From positions 124,001 to 188,000 of the forward strand of contig CAWKLX010000003.1 of the NCBI GenBank assembly GCA_963850605.1: a DNA stretch of 64,000 nucleotides, given 5' to 3'. Each line of letters starts with the position of its first letter. Positions within the stretch are counted from its first letter, which is position 1. The notes below the pieces were generated by a model. It saw nothing but the letters and a program-made list of their open reading frames with translations. It had not been told where the DNA came from and searched no databases. Positions 51,838-61,984 of the stretch are shown here, piece after piece. The translations under genes and the position numbers were made by a program. Source of the DNA: BOG-908 sp963850605 (GTDB lineage Bacteria > Pseudomonadota > Alphaproteobacteria > Acetobacterales > Acetobacteraceae).

Positions 51838-54709
51838 ATGGATACGGTTGCCAACCCACCGATGACTGCGCACGCCAACCCGGTCAAGCAGTTGCTGGAC
51901 CAGGGCCAGTCGCCCTGGCTGGATTTCGTCCGCCGCAGCTTCGTTCGTGACGGCAGCTTGCAAAAGCTGGTGGACACAGACGGGCTGGGCGGCGTGACGA
52001 GCAACCCGTCCATCTTCGAAAAAGCGATGGGCCATGGCACGGATTACGACGAGGAGTTCAAGCAGCTCGCCGCCGGCGGCGAGCACGACGCGCAAGATAT
52101 CTACGAGACAATGGCCGTGGCCGACATCCAGGATGTCGCCAAGGTGCTGCATCCCGTATTCGAGCGCACCAAGGGACTCGATGGCTTCGTCAGCCTTGAA
52201 GTCTCACCTTATCTCGCCCTCCGCGGCGACGAGACGGTGGCCGAGGCACGGCGGCTGCACGCGTGGGTGGATCGGCCGAACCTGATGGTGAAGGTGCCCG
52301 GCACGCCGGAATGCGTGCCCGCCATCCGCACGTTGATCAGCGAAGGCATCAACATCAACGTGACGCTGTTGTTCTCGCAGGACAGCTACAAGGCGGTTGC
52401 CGAAGCCTATATCGCCGGGCTGGAGGATCGGCACGCCAAGGGCCAGGACATCAGCCGGATCTCCAGCGTGGCCAGTTTTTTCGTCAGCCGGATCGATGCG
52501 CAGATCGACAAGAAAATCGACGAGCGCGTGGCGGCAGGGGACCCCGAGGCTGATGCCTTGCGCAAGCTGCGCGGCCGCGTGGCCATCGCCAATGCCAAGC
52601 TAGCGTATGTATATTTCCAGGATCTGGTCGCCAGCGAGCGGTGGCGCAAGCTGGCATCGGCGGGCGCCAATCCGCAGCGCTTGCTATGGGCCAGCACCGG
52701 CGTGAAGGACAAGGCGTATAGCGACGTGCTGTATGTGGAGGAGTTGATCGGCCGCGATACGGTCAACACCATTCCGCCCGCCACCATGGATGCGTTTCGC
52801 GACCATGGGCACGTGCGTGCCTCCCTGACCGAGGATGTGGAGGGTGCCCGCCACGTGCTGGCCGAAGCCGAGCGGTTGGGCCTCGACCTGCCGGGTGTCA
52901 CGAAGCATCTGGTGGAGGACGGCGTCAAACTGTTTGCGGACGCGGCGGATGCGTTGTTGCTAGCGGTGGCCAAGAAGCGCGCGACATTGCTGGGCAGCAG
53001 CATTTCCAGCCTGCGCACCAGCCTGCCGGAGGCGCTGGACAAGGCGGTGGATGCGCGGCTGGAAAGCTGGCGCAACGACGGTGCGGTGCGAAAATTGTGG
53101 GCGCATGATGCGTCGCTATGGACGAGTGGCCCGGAAGCGAAATGGCTGGGCTGGCTCGATGTCGTCGCCGAGCGCCTGGCGCATGTGGATGAGCTGATCG
53201 CTTTTCAGCAGGATGTGCAAAAGGCCGGTTTCAAGCACGTGCTGCTGCTCGGTATGGGTGGGTCTAGCCTCGGGCCCGGAAGTGTTCGGCAAGACATTTG
53301 GCCACCGGGCGGGCTGGCCGAAGCTGCACGTGCTGGACAGCACAGATCCGCAGCAGATCAAGACGTTCGAAGATGCCGTCGATCTGCCTGAAACCTTGGT
53401 GATCGTGTCGAGCAAGTCCGGCGGCACGCTCGAGCCGAATATCTTGAAGGCGTATTTTTGGGATCGCATGCAGAAGGCCGTGGGCGCGGACAAGGCCGGC
53501 CAGCATTTCGTGGCCGTCACCGATCCGGGCTCGCACATGCAGAAAGTGGCGGAGGGGGATCGCTTCCGTAAAATCTTTTATGGCAACCCGGAAATCGGCG
53601 GCCGCTACTCCGTGCTGTCGAATTTCGGTCTGGTGCCGGCGGCCGCTATCGGCATCGACGTGCGCGCGTTCCTGCAGGCGACGATGCGCATGGTGCATTC
53701 GTGTTCGGCGGGTACGCCGCCCGAGGCCAATCCTGGCGTGGTGTTGGGCGCGATTTTGGGAGAGGCGCAGCGTGCTGGTCATGACAAGGTAACCATCATT
53801 GCGTCACCAGGCATTGCCGATCTGGGCGCGTGGCTGGAGCAATTGCTGGCTGAGAGCACGGGCAAATTGGGCCGCGGCCTGGTGCCGATCGATGGCGAGA
53901 CGCCGGCCGCGCCCGACATGTATGGCCAGGATCGTCTGTTCGCGTATCTGCACGCCGACGACAAGCCCGATACCGCCCAGGACGCCGCGGTGGCGGCGCT
54001 GGAGGCGGCTGGGCAACCGGTCGTGCGGGCGACGTTGAACGGACATCAGGAGCTCGGCCAGCAGTTCTTCCTGTGGGAGTTCGCGACGGCCGTGGCCGGC
54101 AGCGTGATCGGGATCGATGCCTTCGATCAACCGGATGTGGAAGCGAGCAAGATCAAGACGCGCGAGTTGACCGACTCGGCCGGCAAGAGTGGCAAATTGC
54201 CGGACGAGACGCCGTTCGCGACGTTCGATGGGGTGAGGCTGTTTGCCGATGAGAGAAATGCCCAGGCGCTGACGGGCGGCTCCCTCGTGGAGGTGTTGCG
54301 CGCGCATTTTGCCCGTGCGCATGCAGGCGATTATGTGGCCACGCTGGCCTATGTGCAGCGTAATCCGGCGCATATCGCGCAATTGCAGGCATTGCGGCTG
54401 CTGATCCGGGACCGCACCAAGCTGGCGACGGTCGCGGAGTTTGGGCCGCGCTTTCTGCATTCGACGGGTCAGGCGTACAAGGGTGGTCCGAATAGCGGCG
54501 TTTTCCTCCAGATCACGGCCGACGATGCCGCGGATTTGGCGGTGCCTGGCGAGGGCTACACGTTCAGCGTGGTCAAAGCGGCGCAGGCGCGCGGCGATTT
54601 CGATGTGCTCGCCGAGCGTGGGCGCCGTGCCTTGCGCGTTCATCTGGGCAGCGATGTAGGCGCAGGCTTGTCGGCCCTGACAACCGCCGTAGGTGCCGCG
54701 CTTCAATAA
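51838..54709 (+). CDS. tal-pgi: Bifunctional transaldolase / glucose-6-phosphate isomerase, one-base insertion
   Basis: About 956 residues after removing a G at 53278. The first ~370 residues are transaldolase: LGGVTSNPSIFEKAMGHGTD, the Schiff-base Lys in NLMVKVPGTPECVPAIRTLI, NVTLLFSQDSYKAVAEAYIA. The second part is phosphoglucose isomerase: LLLGMGGSSLGPEVFGKTFG, IVSSKSGGTLEPNILKAYFW, GGRYSVLSNFGLVPAAAIGI. This fusion is known from Acetobacteraceae such as Gluconobacter and a few other groups, where it serves a cyclic pentose phosphate pathway in cells without a full glycolysis. GAGGAG precedes the ATG. Confidence 0.93.
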
Positions 54710-54710
54710 T

Positions 54711-54760
54711 GGGGTCCGGGGCCTCCCGGCCCCGGCTTGGTCCAGGGGCAGCGCTCCTGG
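54711..54760. repeat. GC-rich intergenic repeat, copy 3
   Basis: GGGGTCCGGGGCCTCCCGGC then CCCGGCTTGGTCCAGGGGCA, with the GGGGCC/GGCCCC hairpin shared with 11171 and 23971. It sits inside the pentose phosphate operon between tal-pgi and gnd, where it might cause partial termination or stabilise mRNA ends. Confidence 0.6.
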
Positions 54761-54786
54761 CCTGGTCTTTTCCGGAGGTATCTAGA

Positions 54787-55764
<978 letters not shown>

Positions 55765-55773
55765 GAGAGCCGC

Positions 55774-57313
55774 GTGAACGAACAGCTGCCGCCGCCCAGC
55801 GACCCGGCTGTGCTGGGTCGCGCGTCCCAGGCGCCGCCGTGCACCTTCGTGATTTTCGGCGCGGGTGGCGACCTGACCCGGCGCTTGCTGATGCCGGCAC
55901 TCTATAATCTGCGGCTGGCCGGCCTCCTCGACGAAGATTTTCGTATCGTCGGCGTGGACGTGCGCGACATGGACGATGCGGCATTTCGCGCGCATCTGAC
56001 CGAAGCGATGAAGCATTTCGTCACCGAGCGCACCGCGGATTCCTCCGGCAAGCTGGACAGCGCGGCCTGGGACTGGATGTGTGACCGCACCGGCTATCAA
56101 AAAGGCGATTTCGCCGATCCGGCTACGTTCGCACGACTGTGTGAACTGATACCGGACCAGACGAACGCGGTGTTTTATTGCGCGACCGCGGCGCGGTTCT
56201 TCGAAACGCTCGCCAGACAGCTTCATGCCGCGGGTTTGATGCATGAACACAAATGTTTTCGCCGGCTCGTGGTGGAAAAGCCGTTCGGCCACGATCTGGC
56301 CAGCGCGCGCGCGCTGAACACGGCGCTGCTGTCGTGCATGGACGAGCAGCAAATCTACCGCATCGATCACTATCTCGGCAAGGAGACGGTGCAGAACATC
56401 ATGGCGTTGCGCTTCTCCAACGGCATCTTCGAGCCGATCTGGAAGCGGGACAATATCGATCACGTGCAGATCACGGCGGCCGAAACCGTGGGCGTCGAAC
56501 TGCGTGGCAAGTTTTATGAGGGGACGGGCGCCCTGCGTGACATGGTGCCCAATCACATCTTTCAGTTGATGAGCATGGTGGCGATGGAAGCCCCCATCTC
56601 GTTCGATGCCGATGCGGTACGGACTGAAAAGGCAAAGGTGATCCAGGCGATCCATCCGTTGTCCGGCAAGCTCGCCGTGCATGACGTGGTGCGCGGCCAG
56701 TATCGCGCCGGGCAGTACCGGCGAGACCGCCGTGCCGGCCTACAGGCAGGAGCCGGATGTGGACCCGAACTCAAGCACCGAAACTTATATCGCGATGAAA
56801 CTGACGATCGACAACTGGCGATGGGCCGGTGTGCCGTTCTATATCCGCACCGGCAAGCGTCTGGCGCGCCGGCGAACGGAAATCAGCATTCATTTCAAAC
56901 AGGCGCCGTTTGCGCTGTTCCGTGAGACGCCGGTGGAGAAGCTGACGCCGAACATCATGTATCTGCATATTCAGCCTACCGAGGGCGTGACCTTGCAGTT
57001 CAGCGCAAAGGTGCCGGGGCCGCGCGTGAAGCTTGGCGGCGTCAACATGAACTTCAACTACGCGGACTATTTCCATGAAGGCCCGAGCACGGGCTATGAG
57101 ACTTTGCTGTACGATTGCCTGGTCGGCGACGCCACGCTGTTCCAACGCGCGGACAATGTCGAGGCGGGATGGGAGGTGGTGCAGCCGGCGCTGGATGCGT
57201 GGGATGCGGGGCACATCCACGTGCATCCCTATGCGGCCGGCACGGAAGGACCGGAGGAGGCGGACGAGTTGTTGCGGCAGGATGGTCGCGCCTGGGCCTC
57301 ATCCGGCCGCTGA
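55774..57313 (+). CDS. zwf: Glucose-6-phosphate dehydrogenase, one-base insertion
   Basis: About 512 residues after removing one C at 56713. The nucleotide site is FVIFGAGGDLTRRLLMPALY; the catalytic site is YRIDHYLGKETVQNIMALRF; LVVEKPFGHDLASARALNTA, GTGALRDMVPNHIFQLMSMV and YIRTGKRLARRRTEISIHFK are other signatures. The insertion breaks the frame near YRAGSTGETAVPAY. It starts at a GTG ten bases after the gnd stop. It is the first enzyme of the oxidative branch. Confidence 0.93.
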
Positions 57314-57331
57314 CGAATTTTGGGGGGCGAC

Positions 57332-58141
57332 ATGGCCGAGATCAAACTGCTGCTGGCCGATGTGGACGGCACGCTCGTCACCAAGGAGAAGGCGCTGACG
57401 AAGCGCGCCGTCGCCGCGGTGCAGGCGTTGCGCGCGAAGCGGATCGGGTTTGCGATCACCAGCGGCCGGCCACCCCGCGGGATGGCGATGCTGATCGAAC
57501 CGCTCGGCATCGACACGCCCGTCGCCGGCTTCAACGGCGGCTTGTGGGTCAATCCCGACATGAGTGAGATCGAAGCACGCACATTGCCGCGCGACGTGGC
57601 CGAGCGCAGCGTCGAACTTTTCGCCGAGGCCGGTCTGGATGCATGGGTCTATAGCGGCCAGGACTGGCTGGTGCACGATGGCGCGGCACCGCATGTGGCC
57701 CGTGAGCAATGGACGGTGAAATTCGCGCCGAAGATCACGGCCGAATTCGGCGCCGCGCTGGACCATGCGGTGAAGATCGTGGGCGTCAGCGACGATCTTC
57801 CGCTGGTGGAGGCGACCGAGGCAAAGATACAGCAGGCGCTCGGAGACGGCGCATCGGCGGCGCGTTCGCAACCCTACTATATCGATGTCACGCACAGTGA
57901 GGCCAATAAGGGCTTTGCCGTGCAGTGGCTGGCGCGCAGGCTGGGTCTGGATACTGGCCAGATCGCGACGATCGGGGACCAGCCGAACGATACGCTGATG
58001 TTCGCCCATAGCGGCCTGTCGATCGCGATGGGCAACGCCAGCGAGGCGGTCAAGAAGAAGGCGATGCGGGTGACGGAGTCATCGGAGGATGAGGGTTTTG
58101 CAATCGCTGTCGAGCGGTTCATCCTGGGTGGGGAGGGCTGA
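57332..58141 (+). CDS. HAD-superfamily sugar phosphatase (Cof type)
   Basis: A 269-residue HAD hydrolase. Motif I is LLADVDGTLVTKEKALTKRA, motif II FAITSGRPP, motif III a Lys before the aspartates, and motif IV TIGDQPNDTLMFAHSGLSIA followed by MGNASEAVKKKAMRVTESSE. The cap domain is of the Cof/C2 type. These enzymes dephosphorylate sugar phosphates; a role in removing a pathway intermediate is inferred from its place between zwf and pgl. The ATG at 57332 has GGGGGG upstream; an upstream TTG at 57320 is not preferred. Confidence 0.85.
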   Translation: MAEIKLLLADVDGTLVTKEKALTKRAVAAVQALRAKRIGFAITSGRPPRGMAMLIEPLGIDTPVAGFNGGLWVNPDMSEIEARTLPRDVAERSVELFAEAGLDAWVYSGQDWLVHDGAAPHVAREQWTVKFAPKITAEFGAALDHAVKIVGVSDDLPLVEATEAKIQQALGDGASAARSQPYYIDVTHSEANKGFAVQWLARRLGLDTGQIATIGDQPNDTLMFAHSGLSIAMGNASEAVKKKAMRVTESSEDEGFAIAVERFILGGEG

Positions 58142-58143
58142 AC

Positions 58144-58869
58144 ATGGCGCCGACCCGTATCGTTCGCGCAGCCGACCAGGAGGCGTTGGCGCGCGATGTG
58201 GCCGCGTGGCTGACCGGACTGGCGGAGGCGCAGGAGGGGCGATTTTCCATCGCATTATCCGGCGGGTCCACGCCCAAGCGGCTCTACGAGCTGCTGGCGG
58301 CCGCGCCCTTCCGGGATCGCTTTCCATGGGCACGCACACACCTGTTTTGGGGCGATGAGCGGTTCGTGCCGCCCGACAGCCCGGACAGCAACTTTGGGAT
58401 GGTGAGAACCGCCTTGCTCGAGCATGTTTCCATTCCGCCGAGCCAAATCCACGCCATGCCGACCGCCGGCACGCTGGCGCAGGCCGCGGCGGATTACCAG
58501 ACGACCCTGTCCGCTTATTACGGGGCGGAGTCGCTCGACATGTCACGCCCGCTGTTCGACGTCATGCTGTTGGGGCTGGGCGATAACGGTCATACCGCAT
58601 CGCTGTTTCCGGGCGCCGCGGCGCTGGAGGAGACGCTGGCTTGGGTGGCGCCGGTCACCGAGGGCGTGCCGCAGCCGCGGCTGACGCTGACCTATCCGGC
58701 GATCGCGTGCAGCGCCGAGGTCGCTTTCATGGTGGCCGGCGCCGGCAAGTCGAAGGTGGTGCGCCGCGTGCTGGACGGGGATCTGACCCAGCCGGCCGCC
58801 CGGGTGCATGCGGCAGGCCAGCTCACCTGGTTCCTCGATGAGGCGGCCGCGGCCGATCTGCAGCCATGA
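58144..58869 (+). CDS. pgl: 6-phosphogluconolactonase
   Basis: A 241-residue enzyme that hydrolyses 6-phosphogluconolactone. Motifs: FSIALSGGSTPKRLYELLAA, HLFWGDERFVPPDSPDSNFG, and VMLLGLGDNGHTASLFPGAA. Length and order are standard for DevB-type Pgl. It starts two bases after the HAD gene and its stop overlaps the rpiA ATG (ATGA). Confidence 0.94.
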   Translation: MAPTRIVRAADQEALARDVAAWLTGLAEAQEGRFSIALSGGSTPKRLYELLAAAPFRDRFPWARTHLFWGDERFVPPDSPDSNFGMVRTALLEHVSIPPSQIHAMPTAGTLAQAAADYQTTLSAYYGAESLDMSRPLFDVMLLGLGDNGHTASLFPGAAALEETLAWVAPVTEGVPQPRLTLTYPAIACSAEVAFMVAGAGKSKVVRRVLDGDLTQPAARVHAAGQLTWFLDEAAAADLQP

Positions 58870-59546
58870 GCGACCGGGACGCGCTCAAGCGTGAGGCGGC
58901 GCAGGAAGCGGCAGGGCTGGTGCGGGACGGCATGGTGGTGGGCCTGGGTACCGGCTCCACGGCCGCGTTTTTCATCGAAGCGCTGATCGCGCGTCAGCCG
59001 GACATCGTGTGCATCCCGACTTCCGAGCGGAGCGCGGCGCAGGCACGTCAGGGGGGATTGCGGGTAGTGGGATTCGACACCCACACACGCGTTGACCTGT
59101 GCGTCGACGGGGCGGACGAGATCAAGCGGGACAGCCTGGACCTGGTCAAAGGCCTGGGCGGCGCGCTGCTGCGCGAGAAGCTGGTGGCGAGTGCGGCAGC
59201 TCAGCTGGTGATCGTGGCCGATGGCGAAAAGCTGGTGGACTGGCTGGGCACGCGCGTCGCCGTGCCTGTTGAGGTGACGCAATTCGGATGGGAGCTGACG
59301 CAGTCGCGGCTGTCCGATCTGGCGGAATCCGTCCTCCGCCGCAGCACCGCCGATGGAGCGCCGTACCTGACGGATGGCGGCAATTTTATCATCGACTGCA
59401 CGATGGGCGCGATTGCCGATCCGGGTGCGTTGAACAGGCAGATGCGGCAGATCGTGGGTGTGGTGGAAACCGGCTTGTTCGTAGGCATGGCCACCCTGGC
59501 ACTGGTGGCCGATGCCGGCCGGGTGACCCGCTATACCCCTCGCTGA
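58866..59546 (+). CDS. rpiA: Ribose-5-phosphate isomerase A
   Basis: A 226-residue enzyme interconverting ribulose-5-phosphate and ribose-5-phosphate. MVVGLGTGSTAAFFIEALIA holds the phosphate loop, LCVDGADEIKRDSLDLVKGL with GGALLREKLVA the active site with Asp/Glu, and YLTDGGNFIIDC the C-terminal strand. Coupled to pgl by a four-base overlap. Confidence 0.95.
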   Translation: MSDRDALKREAAQEAAGLVRDGMVVGLGTGSTAAFFIEALIARQPDIVCIPTSERSAAQARQGGLRVVGFDTHTRVDLCVDGADEIKRDSLDLVKGLGGALLREKLVASAAAQLVIVADGEKLVDWLGTRVAVPVEVTQFGWELTQSRLSDLAESVLRRSTADGAPYLTDGGNFIIDCTMGAIADPGALNRQMRQIVGVVETGLFVGMATLALVADAGRVTRYTPR

Positions 59547-59561
59547 TCGGCCACCCGCGAC

Positions 59562-60116
59562 GTGAGCGAAGCACCCAGCGCCGTGCTGATCGTGATGGGG
59601 GTCACCGGGGTCGGCAAATCGACGATTGCCGAGGCGGTGGCCGCGCGGCTGGGCTGGCCGTTCCAGGAGGGCGATGCGCTGCACCCCCCGGCCAACATCC
59701 AGAAAATGCACGCCGGCGTGCCGCTCGACGATGTAGACCGCGCGCCATGGCTGGCAGCCGTGCGGGCCTGGATCGACGCGCGGGTGGCGGCCGCGGAGCC
59801 CGGGCTGATCACCTGCTCGGCACTCAAACGCGCCTATCGGACGGGCCTGGTGGGCGGCCGCGCGAACGTCAGGCTGCTCTATCTGCATGCCGATAGAGCC
59901 GTGCTGGAGGCACGCCTGGCGCGGCGGACCGGGCATTTCATGCCGCCGAGCCTGCTGGAAAGCCAGCTCGCAACGTTGCAGGAGCCGACAGCGGATGAGC
60001 GCCCAATCGTGGTGCAGGTGCACGGAACATTGCCTCAGACGATCGAAGCCGCATTGGGCGCCATCCGGCAGGCACTCGGTGGCAGCCGCTCTCCCGAAAA
60101 AGCGGGATCAGGCTAG
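59562..60116 (+). CDS. gntK: Gluconokinase
   Basis: A 184-residue kinase of the GntK/AroK-like fold. The Walker A loop is LIVMGVTGVGKSTIAEAVAA; FQEGDALHPPANIQKMHAGV and SALKRAYRTGLVGG are substrate and phosphate sites; MPPSLLESQLATLQEP is the lid/C-terminal region. It feeds gluconate into the pentose phosphate pathway as 6-phosphogluconate. The start is a GTG with GTGAGCGAAGCAC; it is the last gene of the operon. Confidence 0.94.
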   Translation: MSEAPSAVLIVMGVTGVGKSTIAEAVAARLGWPFQEGDALHPPANIQKMHAGVPLDDVDRAPWLAAVRAWIDARVAAAEPGLITCSALKRAYRTGLVGGRANVRLLYLHADRAVLEARLARRTGHFMPPSLLESQLATLQEPTADERPIVVQVHGTLPQTIEAALGAIRQALGGSRSPEKAGSG

Positions 60117-60446
60117 GCCGAGGCGCTGCCGCCATGGTGTGCGGCGAGGGATCGGACGAATGTGGCCGAGCAGGTCAGCCATGGTGGCGAAACTGTGCGG
60201 TTGGCCCGATGGGGTTTGGGCACACACCCCATCCTGCGTGCGCCACACTGTCATGGTGCGGTGCCTGGCGCCTGGTGGGGCTATGACCAGCAGCTCCTCA
60301 AATTCGGCGCCGTCCATCGTGCAATCCAGTACGACCGACAGCTTCAAATGCCGCTGCTCCGCCCAGCTTCGGGCCGCGACCAGGTCCTCGATGGCGAAAG
60401 CCAGCCCATAGGGCGCGCGAGAGACGGAAAGGTCGGACGGGTGCAT
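60108..60446 (-). CDS. Conserved-looking hypothetical protein
   Basis: A 112-residue protein with no membrane segment. YGLAFAIEDLVAARSWAEQR and LSVVLDCTMDGAEFEELLVI look like an alpha/beta domain; HRTMTVWRTQDGVCAQTPSG and FATMADLLGHIRPIPRR follow. I do not recognise the family. It is convergent with gntK, overlapping it by nine bases. Confidence 0.65.
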   Translation of the reverse strand: MHPSDLSVSRAPYGLAFAIEDLVAARSWAEQRHLKLSVVLDCTMDGAEFEELLVIAPPGARHRTMTVWRTQDGVCAQTPSGQPHSFATMADLLGHIRPIPRRTPWRQRLGLA

Positions 60447-60647
60447 GAACGGTCTCCCGCAAAGTGAGTGGCGGCTGGCCGCAATGCCGGCCGGCCAAGG
60501 GATAATCTGTCGAGAAAGTTAAAATCTCCTTACGCTTCCGAGTCGTCCAAGCAGTTTTGATCGGCCGCCCCGTCCCGCGCCTTGCCCTTGTAGAGGGTAG
60601 CGGCTTGTATGGGGTTAACGCACGCAGGGGCGGGTAGGGAGGCTGGA

Positions 60648-61370
60648 ATGGCTCGGGTAGCACTTGTGACAGGCGGCACGCGCGGCATCGGCGCGCAGAT
60701 CAGTGCCACCCTGAAGGCGGCGGGCCGCCACGTGGTGGCCAGCTACGCCGGCAACGACCAGGCCGCGCACGCCTTCCACGAGCAGACCGGCATCACGGTG
60801 ATGCGTTTCGACGCCGGTGATTTCGCCGCCTGCGAGAAGGCGGTGGGCGAAATCCGCGAGCAGCACGGCGCGATCGAGATACTGGTCAACAATGCGGGCA
60901 TCACACGCGATGGCGTGATGGCCAAGATGACGCGCGACATGTGGGATTCGGTAATCGATACAAATCTCGGCTCCTGCTTCAATCTCTGCAAACTCACCTT
61001 CGACGGCATGCGTGCGCAAAAATTCGGGCGTGTGGTCAATGTGGGGTCTATCAACGGCCAGGCGGGGCAGTATGGCCAGGTCAACTACGCCGCCGCCAAA
61101 TCCGGCATTCACGGTTTCACCAAGGCGCTGGCGCAGGAAGGCGCGCGCTTCAACATCACCGTCAACGCGATCGCACCTGGTTATGTCGATACCGATATGG
61201 TCCGCGCGGTGCCGGAGGACGTGCTGCAGAAAATCATCGCGCGCATTCCGGTCGGGCGGCTGGGCCGGGCGGACGACATCGCGCGCGGTGTGGCGTTCCT
61301 GACCGCCGACGACGCCGATTTCATCACCGGCGCCACGCTGTCGATCAATGGCGGACAACACATGTACTGA
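60648..61370 (+). CDS. phaB: Acetoacetyl-CoA reductase
   Basis: A 240-residue short-chain dehydrogenase. VALVTGGTRGIGAQISATLK holds the NADP loop, LVNNAGITRDGVMAKMTRDM the NNAG motif, and VVNVGSINGQAGQYGQVNYA with AAKSGIHGFTKALAQEGARF the Ser-Tyr-Lys site. The sequence, including ITRDGVMAKMTRDMW, is that of PhaB, which makes 3-hydroxybutyryl-CoA for polyhydroxyalkanoate. A 3-oxoacyl-ACP reductase is possible. GGGAGG precedes the ATG at 60648. No phaA or phaC is nearby. Confidence 0.87.
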   Translation: MARVALVTGGTRGIGAQISATLKAAGRHVVASYAGNDQAAHAFHEQTGITVMRFDAGDFAACEKAVGEIREQHGAIEILVNNAGITRDGVMAKMTRDMWDSVIDTNLGSCFNLCKLTFDGMRAQKFGRVVNVGSINGQAGQYGQVNYAAAKSGIHGFTKALAQEGARFNITVNAIAPGYVDTDMVRAVPEDVLQKIIARIPVGRLGRADDIARGVAFLTADDADFITGATLSINGGQHMY

Positions 61371-61375
61371 ACGTC

Positions 61376-61984
61376 ATGTCCGACAGGAAGGAAGTGGGCC
61401 CCACCGGGCCACATCTCGCCGCCGGCCGCACCGACCGTGTTCATATCTCCAACTGGCTGTCCTTGATCATTGGCCTGATGGCGCTGTCGGCCACGTCCTA
61501 CAGCGCATGGACGTCACACGCCTCGCTGCAACTGACGCAGCGGGCGCAGCAAGTGGCGTTGTTCACCGATTTCCAGCAGGACTATACCGAAATATCCGCA
61601 CGGTTTCCCGTGCGTTTCCTGGACTACGATTTCCGCCCGCCGCGTGGTTCGGATGACTACAAGCGGCTACAGGATTACTGGATATTCGGCTACGCCGAAT
61701 GGTTCGCCACGAACCGGCTCGGGCCCGACGCCTTCAAAAGCCTGTGGACGAACTACTACGCGGGCCTGATGACCGATGCACTGAACATTCCCTCATTGCG
61801 ATATGTGTTGCTCGACATGGTCGAGGGTCAAGGCAGCCGGCGCGACGACATGCGCGCATTCCTCTCGGCGCTGACCGCACTGGCGTCCAAAGCGGGCCAA
61901 CCCCTCATCCCGCCGGCATCGCCAACCCCGCAGCCTGCTAGAGCAGCACCAGCCAGGCTGCAAACCGATCGGACGGTGCCCTAG
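61376..61984 (+). CDS. Membrane-anchored hypothetical protein
   Basis: A 202-residue protein. One helix near residues 25-50 (WLSLIIGLMALSATSYSAWT) is followed by a helical, aromatic-rich domain (LFTDFQQDYTEISARFPVRF, LQDYWIFGYAEWFATNRLGP, LWTNYYAGLMTDALNIPSLR). The last ~25 residues are Pro/Ala-rich. I do not recognise the family. The start lies five bases after the phaB stop, so it is probably in the same operon. The gene overlaps by four bases the end of the convergent mannose gene. Confidence 0.65.
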   Translation: MSDRKEVGPTGPHLAAGRTDRVHISNWLSLIIGLMALSATSYSAWTSHASLQLTQRAQQVALFTDFQQDYTEISARFPVRFLDYDFRPPRGSDDYKRLQDYWIFGYAEWFATNRLGPDAFKSLWTNYYAGLMTDALNIPSLRYVLLDMVEGQGSRRDDMRAFLSALTALASKAGQPLIPPASPTPQPARAAPARLQTDRTVP

